Translations under genes and position numbers: made by a program
Notes under the pieces: model-generated
The model's database searches: none
What the model saw: only the letters and a program-made list of their open reading frames with translations
What the model was told of the DNA's origin: nothing
Shown here: piece by piece, positions 15,415 to 23,050 of the stretch
Layout: every line of letters starts with the position of its first letter
How positions within the stretch are numbered: the first letter of the stretch is position 1
Virus record (IMG/VR): IMGVR_UViG_3300023179_000053
Location: 29,814-93,813 of that record
Direction: 5' to 3' (one strand)
DNA from: a virus
Length of the DNA stretch: 64,000 nt

Positions 15415-15666
15415 TCAGCACTCTTCTCTTAGGTTTTCTTCATCTCTTATTGTAAAGATGTTCTCTAAGAATAAATCAACATCTTTTGATGTAGATTTTT
15501 TAACTTGATCATTATCTACATACCAACCAGTCAATGTGTTGTTTACTTCATAAATATAACAACAATCTGGATTTTCTTGAGCATAACTATCAAAGTATGC
15601 CAATTCATAATACATATTGTCATTATAATCTGGATACCATCTAACTAAATCACCTTTTTTAAACAT
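15415..15666 (-). CDS. Hypothetical SH3-like small protein (83 aa)
   Basis: Begins MFKKGDLVRWYPDY and has a short strand pattern (YELAYFDSYAQ.., CYIYEVNN, GWYVDNDQV) typical of a small SH3-type barrel, as in KOW-like proteins. AGAGGAAACAG precedes the ATG. Fold assignment is inference from the strand pattern; function unknown. Confidence 0.7.
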   Translation of the reverse strand: MFKKGDLVRWYPDYNDNMYYELAYFDSYAQENPDCCYIYEVNNTLTGWYVDNDQVKKSTSKDVDLFLENIFTIRDEENLREEC

Positions 15667-15853
15667 CTGTTTCCTCTTTCATAAGCAGTTGACAAATTTT
15701 ATTTATCTTGTCAAGATTTTTGTGATTTGGATTATTTATGCCGGCATTTTTTATTAGCCAACGGAAATCTTTTTGTCTTTGAATAGGGATATTCATAGTT
15801 CTAGTTAGATTTTCAAGTTCATTTAGAAGTTGATTTCTTACTAGTTTATCCAT
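15659..15853 (-). CDS. Hypothetical helical protein (64 aa)
   Basis: A 64-aa basic, helical protein (LVRNQLLNELENLTRTM at the N-terminus). Overlaps the next gene by eight bases, and its start overlaps the upstream stop. Unknown function. Confidence 0.65.
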   Translation of the reverse strand: MDKLVRNQLLNELENLTRTMNIPIQRQKDFRWLIKNAGINNPNHKNLDKINKICQLLMKEETDV

Positions 15854-16362
15854 TATTCTAGACCTTTAGCTTTCCGCACTTCTTTGATTTGTGCTCTAAA
15901 TTCTTCTAGTTCTTTTTGCTTTTGTTCTGGTGTAGTTGGTCTTTTATTACCATAACGCAACCACATTAGATGTTCTAATTTCTTTGCTTTATTGTTTTTG
16001 TCTTCTGCTTCTTTGGTTTCTAATTCAATAATGTAGTTTTTGATATAAGCAATGTTATCTTGATTGCTTTCTTCAATTTGACCATCAATGAGAACATTGA
16101 TTTCTGATTGTAATAGACCAAGAACAAGTTTGAGTTGATTTATTTGATTGAGTCTGAGAAACAGGCGTTCTTCACCTAAATCAATACTTACATCTTTGCG
16201 ATAGTTAGTAATAACTTTTACTCGCAACAATGAAGTAATAAATGAAATTTCTTCTGGAGTATCGTATGTTACACATTGTACATCAAAGTGTAACTTTGGC
16301 TTTGGCTTTGCTTTTCTACGAGCAAGTGTGTGTTCAATTTCTTTGAGGCTGACTTTTGCCAT
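15853..16362 (-). CDS. Hypothetical helical, charged protein (169 aa)
   Basis: I start it at ATG 16362 (MAKVSLKEIEHTLARRKAK) because AAAGGTAACAAC precedes it; the upstream extension overlaps the neighbour in another frame. The N-terminus is basic, and the C-terminal 70 residues are a long charged helix ending with repeated Lys/Glu. Possibly a DNA-associated early protein; no motif to prove it. Confidence 0.7.
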   Translation of the reverse strand: MAKVSLKEIEHTLARRKAKPKPKLHFDVQCVTYDTPEEISFITSLLRVKVITNYRKDVSIDLGEERLFLRLNQINQLKLVLGLLQSEINVLIDGQIEESNQDNIAYIKNYIIELETKEAEDKNNKAKKLEHLMWLRYGNKRPTTPEQKQKELEEFRAQIKEVRKAKGLE

Positions 16363-16375
16363 TGTTGTTACCTTT

Positions 16376-16798
16376 CTATTTGCCTTTCTTCTTAGATGTG
16401 TAATAATCAAATTGTGATGGGTGAATAAATGCTGAACCATCTAATAGTTTAGCCTTACGCTTTTGCTTTGGCTTTACCCAGCTTTGTGCGTAATCAGAGC
16501 CTTGTGGATAAACAACTTCTATACCTTTGGCTTTGAGTTCAATAAGTCGCATAATGTACAATAACTCTTGGCATTCAAATTCATAGCCTTTATCAGTTAT
16601 TGCGTAAGTGATTTCATCTCTTTGTATGGTTACAGATTTGAAATGAGTAATAGCACCGTATTCAGTTGTGCCGAACGATAGTTCTGTGCCAATCAGTTTA
16701 CGATAGACTTTGAGAAACTCTAAGTCTATAGATACACTACGCAGTGCGTATGCCAATGCGTCAGTGTATGACTTTTTGTAATCGGATAGGTTGGTCAT
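16376..16798 (-). CDS. Hypothetical basic-tailed protein (140 aa)
   Basis: The start is ATG 16798 (MTNLSDYKKSYTDAL), preceded by AAAGGTGATAC. The frame is open for 58 more codons upstream, but those run across a good promoter and its leader, so they are rejected. The C-terminus is basic and aromatic (YYTSKKKGK). It is the first gene after the noncoding control region and is likely an early gene. Confidence 0.75.
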   Translation of the reverse strand: MTNLSDYKKSYTDALAYALRSVSIDLEFLKVYRKLIGTELSFGTTEYGAITHFKSVTIQRDEITYAITDKGYEFECQELLYIMRLIELKAKGIEVVYPQGSDYAQSWVKPKQKRKAKLLDGSAFIHPSQFDYYTSKKKGK

Positions 16799-16868
16799 TA
16801 GTATCACCTTTCTTTGGTTTATTTGATACTTTATTTTATAGTTTATTACGGGGTATGGTCGGGGGTCT

Positions 16869-16904
16869 GGCAGACATTGTATCGTATAGATAAAAAAACA
16901 ACAA
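16869..16904 (-). promoter_or_regulatory. Sigma-70-type promoter for the leftward accessory operon
   Basis: On the minus strand, TTGTTG (16899-16904) is separated by exactly 17 bases from TACAAT (16876-16881). Both boxes match five of six or four of six bases of the housekeeping consensus. The predicted transcript would start near 16869 and give a leader of about 70 bases before the ATG at 16798. It is the best promoter-like sequence in the left third of the window. Confidence 0.6.
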
Positions 16905-17248
16905 CCTACAGCAAAAGAAACATTTGAAATTCTTTTTTTTGCGCATTGAAACGCACAACAGGCGCATAGCAATTGATCGGGAAATTGATCGATAGAATGA
17001 TCTGCCTTATTGATAAAGGCTATATTATAGCGCTACAGATCGAGTATATTAAATAATTTATTGCGGGAACGGGTATGAACTAAATAAAGCCTAACTTTAA
17101 TGCACGCTTTCCACGCATTAAAGGCTTTATGAAAGAATATAATAATTGAACTACCCGCATTCTTTTCTTTATTTCTAGAAATTTTAGTATGTATTTTTCA
17201 AGGTCTCGAGGTTTTGAGAAAAAATCCATTTCCCAAACTGATTTCAAA
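16905..17248. other. Noncoding control region with nested dyads and repeats
   Basis: No gene is seen here. It holds: direct repeats AATTGATCG at 16972-16980 and 16983-16991; a nested stem GATCTG/CAGATC (16999-17041) enclosing GCCTT/AAGGC; and a larger stem with ATAAAGCC + TTTAATGC (17084-17103) opposite GCATTAAA + GGCTTTAT (17115-17130). Outside that lie CGGGTA (17070-17075) and TACCCG (17152-17157). The structure could be a replication origin, an RNA, or the end of the upstream transcript. It lies between the 17249 gene and the 16869-16904 promoter. Confidence 0.5.
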
Positions 17249-18067
17249 TTATTCGACTAGCTTTGCGTGCTTCTCTATAAAAGACATCATAGTTCCTTTA
17301 TATTTCATTCTGCCTAAATGAGTTAGTTCTATTGATGGCTCAACCCATATTTTGCCACCCATATTTTGCCAATATCTACAGAAACCATAATCTTCAGATA
17401 AGAATCTTTTCATATGAGGATCAATGTAAGAATTAAAGAATGCGTATGTCCATTTCTTTTCCTCTTCATTTAAAGATCCGGTATCGTCATTATACTTAAG
17501 CTCTGGGTATTTTTCAATCATTTTCAGTATGGCTTCTTTTTTAATTAACATAAAGCCAGTGCCGGCATCAAATATTTCTAATGCACCATTGCTTACATTA
17601 ATGGTTCTATTATCAGCATCTCTGACAGGATTTACAACAAATCTAACACTGTTGTCTAATAATTCATCATTCGCCATTCCGGCTTTTACATTTTCCTCAA
17701 CACGTTTCCAATCAATCTGTTTAATAGGGTATGCAGCAGTCATTACTTCTTTTTCATGATATAGAAGTTTAATAATACTCTCCGGCTCCCAGGCTATGTC
17801 TGCATCAATAAACATAAGATGGGTAGCTTTTTCAAATCCCATAAATTTTGCTATAACGCTATTTCTAGCTCTATTAATCAAGCTGTCAGTTATAGTACAC
17901 AATCCAAATTTTATTCCGTGATCTCGAAAATACATCATTGTTTTAATCAATGATAAAACTGTTGGTTCAGATATTTGTTGATCATAACAAGGTATTGCGA
18001 ATAATACATTCCAATTGTCTGTTTGTTCTTTACTAATTGTGATTTGCTGTGTCTCAAATAATGGCAT
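17249..18067 (-). CDS. GT-A fold glycosyltransferase
   Basis: A 272-aa protein with a typical family-2-like start, VLFAIPCYDQQISEPT (residues 21-36), an N-R-A-R-N segment (65-69) and the metal-binding DxD motif DADIAW (Asp88, Asp90). GT-A enzymes transfer sugar from a nucleotide donor. In phages they modify DNA bases, virion proteins or host surface polymers; the acceptor here cannot be read from sequence. TATAAT lies 12-17 bases upstream of the ATG, directly after a terminator, so it may have its own promoter with a very short leader. Confidence 0.85.
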   Translation of the reverse strand: MPLFETQQITISKEQTDNWNVLFAIPCYDQQISEPTVLSLIKTMMYFRDHGIKFGLCTITDSLINRARNSVIAKFMGFEKATHLMFIDADIAWEPESIIKLLYHEKEVMTAAYPIKQIDWKRVEENVKAGMANDELLDNSVRFVVNPVRDADNRTINVSNGALEIFDAGTGFMLIKKEAILKMIEKYPELKYNDDTGSLNEEEKKWTYAFFNSYIDPHMKRFLSEDYGFCRYWQNMGGKIWVEPSIELTHLGRMKYKGTMMSFIEKHAKLVE

Positions 18068-18081
18068 ATCAATATTATACT

Positions 18082-18108
18082 AAAAAAAAAGTGGGGCTTT
18101 CGCCCCAC
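18082..18108 (-). terminator. Rho-independent terminator
   Basis: A perfect GC-rich hairpin, GTGGGGC-TTTC-GCCCCAC (18091-18108), is followed on the minus strand by nine T residues. It sits downstream of the 18143-18484 gene and ends the long upstream transcription unit before the glycosyltransferase gene. Confidence 0.95.
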
Positions 18109-18142
18109 CCGAAAAAATTATTATTTTTTTTCTAGAAATTAA

Positions 18143-18484
18143 TTATGCTTTGACCGGAGCCTTAACATTCTTAACATCTTTTGCCTTTACTGACGTATTC
18201 TTAACGATAGTAACTTCAACATCATTCTTTGAAGGAACTCTGAAATAAAGCGTTTCATTGTTCTTATCAAAGTGAATTTGAACTTGCAGGTTTAATTTCT
18301 TAGCCTGTGCTCTAATTCTCTGTTGCATTGAGTTATATCGTTTTCCAGACTGAACGCCGGTAATACTGTATGCCTTACCGTTTTCAGATGACATCACTAA
18401 TGTATCGATTATTTGCTGTAATTCAGCAGATGTTCGACCACCTCGTGAAATAACTGGGAAATTATTAGCTTCATTGATTTGCAT
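18143..18484 (-). CDS. Hypothetical basic protein, possible DNA-binding (113 aa)
   Basis: The segment KRYNSMQQRIRAQAKKLNLQ (about residues 48-67) is a positively charged helix, and the C-terminus is Lys/Val-rich, like nucleoid-associated proteins. A GGAGCATAAA site precedes the ATG. Followed by a strong terminator, so it is probably expressed from its own or an upstream promoter. No family recognised; nucleic-acid binding is an inference. Confidence 0.7.
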   Translation of the reverse strand: MQINEANNFPVISRGGRTSAELQQIIDTLVMSSENGKAYSITGVQSGKRYNSMQQRIRAQAKKLNLQVQIHFDKNNETLYFRVPSKNDVEVTIVKNTSVKAKDVKNVKAPVKA

Positions 18485-18513
18485 TTTATGCTCCTATTTA
18501 CTGTATGTTTTTA

Positions 18514-18528
18514 TCGTCACCGTGACGA
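18514..18528. promoter_or_regulatory. 15-bp operator-like palindrome
   Basis: TCGTCAC-C-GTGACGA is a perfect 7+7 inverted repeat about 30 bases upstream of the 18484 ATG. It is too short and lacks a T tract on either strand to be a good terminator. A regulator-binding site is a reasonable guess. Confidence 0.4.
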
Positions 18529-18572
18529 CAGGGCAAATGGTAGCAGATTTATCAAAGACTATACCTCGTTCG

Positions 18573-18749
18573 CTAAACTTCTTTCAAAGAGTTTTTTTCC
18601 TGTTTCTGATTAACGAATTTAACAAGTGTATTTACTTGTGCAGTAAGCACTGCATTTTGAGCTATCAAATCTGCAACTTTATCTGTAAGAATTGCTATGA
18701 CTTCTGATGCTTCAACCTGTATATCTTTTGCTATATTGATTCTATCCAC
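18573..18749 (-). CDS. Small coiled-coil protein with GTG start (58 aa)
   Basis: A near-perfect ribosome site, AGGAGGTGGGAAA, precedes GTG 18749 inside the 3' end of terL (19-base overlap). The product is MDRINIAKDIQVEASEVIAI followed by a heptad-like Leu/Val/Ile pattern over 30 residues, predicting a coiled coil, with a Lys-rich end. Unknown function; its position after terL would suit a packaging accessory protein or a regulator. Confidence 0.7.
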   Translation of the reverse strand: MDRINIAKDIQVEASEVIAILTDKVADLIAQNAVLTAQVNTLVKFVNQKQEKNSLKEV

Positions 18750-20470
18750 TTTCCCACCTCCTGACTTGGTATACTAATTTCTTTATATCCGGGTGTGAAC
18801 TGTCTCAAATTATGATTATACACGCTTACAGTACCAAAATCTTCTAAATCTTCTTCAATCTCTGACTGCATTGAAAAGTCTAATACTTCAATTTCTACTT
18901 CTTGCTCTACCGCAATATTTTCTACACAATTGAATACAGATCCGGCTAGAGCATCAGCCATATCTTTTGAACCGCCAGACGGGTGATCAATTTTATTATT
19001 ACTAAACAATCTAAGCTTTAATAGCTCTTCGTTAACTAATATTTCATTCCAGTATCCTCTTAATCTTGTATCATATATAGCAGTCATTAATGTGTCATAA
19101 TCACTCTTCTTTACGCTATGAAAGTCAGATGCGATTCCTTGTGCTCTCAAACTCTGAATCATTTCAATAGATTGCCATCTATCAAATGTAACTTTAGCTA
19201 CATCAAACTTTCTACATAAATCGACTATCATTTGTCTAACAGAAGCAAAGTTAATTTCTTGACCGGGCGCTGCTTGCCAAGAATGTAAAAGATCTACATT
19301 TATTACCGGCAGTTTTTCTATACCCATAGAAGTTTTAACTTCTTTAAATCCTGCACAATGAGTCATACATAATGCAGATCTATCTCTTTTAAATCCTAGA
19401 TCTACGTGTATAAATCTTCTATGACCATCTGAATTATTAAACCATTTATGATATCTTCCATCTTCATCTTCCGGATTGTCTGCATACATAAAAGCTTTTC
19501 TAACTAAATCTTCATCTCTAAAATATGCGTCTTCCATTGTTGGTGGTTCACATTCAAATCTTGATGCAGCCTCTATAGGATTTCTTATGTATTCTGACTC
19601 TAAGTCCGATCTTTTAATTGTTGGGTTTACTTCCCAAGTAGCAGCTTTAATAAACCATGTTTTAGGTTCGCTTTTTTCTTTTGCCCCAAAATATCTTTGT
19701 TGAATAAAGTCACCCTTGTATCTTGGGAACGATAGTAAAATTACTTTACCTACTTCTGGGAATCTAGACATCACAGATAATTTACTCATGTTATATATTG
19801 CAGAAGCTGAGCCTTTAGCTCTCGTATCACCTTTCAATTCCATATCTGTTTTAAAAGCAGAAATTTCGTCTAACACTATTGTTAATACTTCATAACCTTC
19901 CCAACCTTCACTTTCAGAGTGACCGGAGAATAATCTTACTGGTCTAGAAAAGAAAAATATTTCTGAAACTCTAGGTTCAAATCCAACGCTATTAAAATAC
20001 GGAGAGCCAAGCAATAGATTTTTTAGAGGTTCAAAGAAAACTCTTTGAGCTTGCTGTGCGTTTACGGCAAGATTTAATAGGTCAACGTATACACCATTCG
20101 CTTTACCGTAATAACTGAGAGGATCGCGCAAACAATGTAGCAAATATGCCGTGTATGCAATTGAAATTCTGCTACAATGGTCCTTCCCAGAACCTTTTCC
20201 TAACATACAAATTATTTCATTATCTGTATATTTTTTATAGTATTCGAGACCATCATGCTCACCCATAAGCTTTTGCAAAGTAGGAAGTTTAAAGATTTGC
20301 GTACTATGTTTGACTATTTCAAGTTGTATATCAGACAATGGCGGGAGACCAAGATATTTCTTTTCTTGTACAAATGTTTCAATACTTACCGGTTGTTCCA
20401 TCAATTCATCTTGCCTAAGCAATCTATCAAAATCTGCAAATTCCAAATTTATTCCAAGATACTCAGACAT
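18731..20470 (-). CDS. terL: Terminase large subunit (TerL)
   Basis: A 579-aa packaging motor. The ATPase part has a Walker A-like GKGSGKD (91-97) and Walker B VLDE (199-202). The RNase H-like nuclease part has HVDLGF (Asp357) and, near residue 520, DMADAL, where a catalytic Asp is expected. It pumps DNA into the prohead and cuts concatemers. AAGGAAATAAAT precedes the ATG. It lies next to the small subunit gene, with the 33-bp repeats between them, and is unusually placed after the replication genes. Confidence 0.95.
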   Translation of the reverse strand: MSEYLGINLEFADFDRLLRQDELMEQPVSIETFVQEKKYLGLPPLSDIQLEIVKHSTQIFKLPTLQKLMGEHDGLEYYKKYTDNEIICMLGKGSGKDHCSRISIAYTAYLLHCLRDPLSYYGKANGVYVDLLNLAVNAQQAQRVFFEPLKNLLLGSPYFNSVGFEPRVSEIFFFSRPVRLFSGHSESEGWEGYEVLTIVLDEISAFKTDMELKGDTRAKGSASAIYNMSKLSVMSRFPEVGKVILLSFPRYKGDFIQQRYFGAKEKSEPKTWFIKAATWEVNPTIKRSDLESEYIRNPIEAASRFECEPPTMEDAYFRDEDLVRKAFMYADNPEDEDGRYHKWFNNSDGHRRFIHVDLGFKRDRSALCMTHCAGFKEVKTSMGIEKLPVINVDLLHSWQAAPGQEINFASVRQMIVDLCRKFDVAKVTFDRWQSIEMIQSLRAQGIASDFHSVKKSDYDTLMTAIYDTRLRGYWNEILVNEELLKLRLFSNNKIDHPSGGSKDMADALAGSVFNCVENIAVEQEVEIEVLDFSMQSEIEEDLEDFGTVSVYNHNLRQFTPGYKEISIPSQEVGKWIESI

Positions 20471-20472
20471 AT

Positions 20473-20604
20473 TTATTTCCTTGAATATGACATAAAGGCA
20501 TCAAAACCCGTTCTCAAATTCTGGCAATTAACCATAAAGGGTCCAAAACCGGTTCTCAAATTCTGGGCATAAAGGCTCGAAAATGAGTTCTCAAATTCTG
20601 ACAT
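20473..20604 (-). CDS. Possible repeat-encoded microprotein (43 aa)
   Basis: An open frame read through three of the four 33-bp repeats. It starts at ATG 20604, preceded by TTTTGGAGCC, and its stop overlaps the terL ribosome site. The product contains two QNLRTGF copies, reflecting the DNA repeats. It could be a leader peptide coupled to terL, or just a by-product of the repeats. The first residues SEFEN repeat the C-terminus of the upstream protein. Confidence 0.35.
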   Translation of the reverse strand: MSEFENSFSSLYAQNLRTGFGPFMVNCQNLRTGFDAFMSYSRK

Positions 20605-20634
20605 AAAGGCTCCAAAACTAGTTCTCAAATTCTG
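20491..20634. repeat. Four 33-bp direct repeats between terS and terL
   Basis: Copies at 20491-20523, 20533-20565, 20568-20600 and 20602-20634 all begin CATAAAGG and end GTTCTCAAATTCTG, with a variable 11-base middle. Spacers are 9, 2 and 1 bases. The last copy overlaps the final codons and stop of the small terminase gene. Iterated sites here commonly serve as small-terminase binding (pac/cos-proximal) sites, so this is the best packaging-site candidate in the window. A regulatory site for terL is the alternative. Confidence 0.85.
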
Positions 20635-21226
20635 AGCCCTCCACGTCTATAACATCTTTATTATCTGTAGAGAGATCAACTCTTTCTCCGGACATAATTT
20701 CAAAAGCTATTTCTAATTCTTTGCGAACTTCTTCAGCAATTGATGGATGTTTAGAAATTACATCTCTTAAGATTTTAGATAGAATTTGATTAACATTTTC
20801 TGCTTTCTGCATTCTTGCAATATACTCTCCATCAGCTTGGTTTCCGCCAAGCAATTTATGCAACTGAGCTTTTTTTGAAGCAATTTCTCCGGCAAGTTTA
20901 ATTGCTTGTATTCTTGCAGCAACCATACCATTATCTGTTGCAATATTAATCGTCTCCCAAGCTTCCTTGCTTAATTGATCAAATTCTTGTAAAGCTTTTA
21001 TTGTATTAAACTGCACTCTTTCTAAAAAATAAGGATCTTGCTCAACAGTTTTATTTAATATTGTTTTATATTCATCAATATAATCTTTTACTTCATTAAC
21101 TTTTAACGTCATAAGTGCAGCAATCTCTCTATTGCTGTAACCTTTTACATGCAACAATCCAACTTGCTCTACATCTTTAATTTTATCTATTAAGCTTTTT
21201 TCTCTAGATGGTTCGATATTTGACAT
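20618..21226 (-). CDS. terS: Terminase small subunit (TerS) candidate
   Basis: A 202-aa protein directly upstream of terL. The N-terminal region (about 21-55) has a helix-turn-helix pattern (GLLHVKGYSNREIAALM then a Val/Asp/Tyr helix), the central part is a helical oligomerisation-type segment, and the C-terminus is acidic. This matches small terminases, which bind pac DNA and load it on TerL. Function is from context and the HTH, not from a strong family motif. AAGGAAAGGTT precedes the ATG; its 3' end contains one of the 33-bp repeats. Confidence 0.75.
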   Translation of the reverse strand: MSNIEPSREKSLIDKIKDVEQVGLLHVKGYSNREIAALMTLKVNEVKDYIDEYKTILNKTVEQDPYFLERVQFNTIKALQEFDQLSKEAWETINIATDNGMVAARIQAIKLAGEIASKKAQLHKLLGGNQADGEYIARMQKAENVNQILSKILRDVISKHPSIAEEVRKELEIAFEIMSGERVDLSTDNKDVIDVEGSEFEN

Positions 21227-22317
21227 AACCTTTCCTTATATTCAAGACTTACTTTTTCCCAAGTTAAATTTTTATTGACGTATTTAGCGCCTTCAAAAGT
21301 ATGAAATGCAACTTCATTATAATTTTTTACTACATATAACATTTTATCACATAAATCATCAAAATCTGGTTCAGCCCACTCTCCACACCCTTCATATATG
21401 CCACTCATATTAGTAGTGCCCCATTTAAAATTTAAAGGAACTGAAAGATGTGCAAATTCTGTACACGCAGTTGCATTGGTGCATATTGTAGGTACACCTA
21501 AGGCTATACCTTGAACCGGCAACAACCCCCAGCCTTCTCCGCTAGTTGGGTAAAGAACACAATCAGATCTTTTGTATATAGATGCCAACTCATGCTCGCT
21601 AACTTGCCAATCAATAACCTCTATTCTTGGATGTTGAAAAATTGCCGCCAGTATTTCCCCTGATTCATTGTAAATTCTTGCATCTGGCGGTCCATTTGAT
21701 TTATATATAAGCTTAAATCTTTCATCGTGCCCAAACAGTTTTAAAAAAGCATTGACTGAGATTTGAGAGTTTTTCCTAGTTGATGGCGAACCAATACACA
21801 GAAAAGTAAATTGACCATTAGGGAAATCTCTTGGCTTATCTGGTAGAGTATAGATTTGATCGTTTATCCCTAATTTAAAATCATACACTGGTATTTGCAC
21901 ACCGGAGTTTATAAACACATCCCTAGCCCACCTGGATGTTGTCCATAACTCATCTGCGCTATTGATTGGATCTAGCCAGTGATGGGGTATCTTAGATGTT
22001 TCCCAATAAGTAAAACAAATATTGTAATTATTTTTTTTAATAAAAGTAATTGGAAGAGCATTATGAATATGAACATTAAATTTATTATTTATTTCTTTAT
22101 CAGACATGCATATTTCTTGAATTATATTAACACCAAAACTATTTAAATTTTGATTTAATTCACTTTGTGGATTCCAATTAAAATGTTGATTATAATCACT
22201 AATTAAAAAATATTTTTTTAAATATTTTTTTAAATAATTTGCTGTATCAGAATAGCCTTCTGATTTATTTGGTATTATTGATGTTGTCCACTGTATCTTC
22301 ATTTGTGTTAAACCCAA
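21190..22317 (-). CDS. GT4-family glycosyltransferase (GT-B fold)
   Basis: A 375-aa enzyme. The C-terminal half has FLCIGSPSTRKN followed by SGEGWGLLPVQGIALGVP with the nucleotide-sugar-binding Glu, the hallmark E-x7-E-like region of GT4 retaining transferases. The N-terminal half is an A/T-rich acceptor domain. The start is a TTG at 22317 (GGAG nearby) or the ATG at 22302. It overlaps the YkgJ-like gene by 53 bases and terS by 37. A role in modifying virion proteins or DNA is possible; the acceptor is not known. Confidence 0.85.
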   Translation of the reverse strand: MGLTQMKIQWTTSIIPNKSEGYSDTANYLKKYLKKYFLISDYNQHFNWNPQSELNQNLNSFGVNIIQEICMSDKEINNKFNVHIHNALPITFIKKNNYNICFTYWETSKIPHHWLDPINSADELWTTSRWARDVFINSGVQIPVYDFKLGINDQIYTLPDKPRDFPNGQFTFLCIGSPSTRKNSQISVNAFLKLFGHDERFKLIYKSNGPPDARIYNESGEILAAIFQHPRIEVIDWQVSEHELASIYKRSDCVLYPTSGEGWGLLPVQGIALGVPTICTNATACTEFAHLSVPLNFKWGTTNMSGIYEGCGEWAEPDFDDLCDKMLYVVKNYNEVAFHTFEGAKYVNKNLTWEKVSLEYKERLCQISNHLEKKA

Positions 22318-23050
22318 TCACTCCACCGGCAGCAGCAGCTTCTTCTTTTAACCTTGGCAATGGCAAGCCATGCACTTTTGTATACTCAACTCTATAGTTA
22401 TACCAGCCCTGCACAGCCCTCCACATTTTATCATCTGTTGTTCTTGCTAATTCTTCCAACTCTTCTGTTGATATTAAAAAACTAAGAACACCTAACGGCA
22501 TATAAACAACTACATCATAATTTGAATCTTTATCTTTTGAATATTTCTTCATAAGAAATTGAAATTGCCTAACAAGATCTTCAACTGGCTGACCGGCGTA
22601 AAAATCGATATTCCCATAAACGTTTCTAATTCTTGGGCAATAATCGTCAACACCAGCTATTGTTCCAAAACTTCTACACACCATTGGTCTATATCCATAA
22701 ATAGAACAACCATTTTTATAGAATGCACACCATCTTTCAGTTTCTCCACCAAACTCCCAGCTAGTATCATTCATAGCTTCTTTAAGTGAAGCAACTATAC
22801 CATCAAACCACTCTTTAGCAAATTGCTCGCCTTTATTCTCTAAGTGAAGATAATATTGCCTATTTAAATTGTATGCAATATTTGCACACTCAGTCATATG
22901 AATAGTAATACCAATCTTGCAACATTTCCCTGAGCCTAAACATTTGTATTTAGTTTCATTTTGTTTAGCCTCAAGAACACGAACTTGATTATACAACATA
23001 TCAAGTTCGCCAAAAATTGCAATATCAGTCAAAGCTACTTTTCTTTGCAT
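22265..23050 (-). CDS. YkgJ-like CxxC-cluster metal-binding protein
   Basis: A 261-aa protein with the cysteine pattern of the YkgJ/UPF0153 family (PF03692-type): KCLGSGKCCKIG near residue 36, WCAFYKNGCSIYGYRPMVCRSFG near 108-130, then DYCPR. The family is thought to bind iron or zinc, and includes FliB-like protein lysine methylases. What it modifies here is unknown. GGAAGATA precedes the ATG. It is tightly overlapped with the GT4 gene, suggesting the pair act together. Confidence 0.85.
   Translation of the reverse strand: MQRKVALTDIAIFGELDMLYNQVRVLEAKQNETKYKCLGSGKCCKIGITIHMTECANIAYNLNRQYYLHLENKGEQFAKEWFDGIVASLKEAMNDTSWEFGGETERWCAFYKNGCSIYGYRPMVCRSFGTIAGVDDYCPRIRNVYGNIDFYAGQPVEDLVRQFQFLMKKYSKDKDSNYDVVVYMPLGVLSFLISTEELEELARTTDDKMWRAVQGWYNYRVEYTKVHGLPLPRLKEEAAAAGGVIGFNTNEDTVDNINNTK

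Noticed and set aside
16799-16972. N-terminal extension of the 16376-16798 gene
   Set aside because: It covers the promoter and has Cys/Phe-rich sequence unlike the rest; a good ribosome site marks the ATG at 16798.
20491-20634. CRISPR array
   Set aside because: The repeats are nearly contiguous with spacers of 9, 2 and 1 bases, and vary in the middle; there are no Cas1/2 genes.
22318-22330. Alternative far-upstream start for the GT4 gene
   Set aside because: Only the TTG at 22317 and ATG at 22302 keep the frame with a nearby ribosome site; nothing further upstream is supported.
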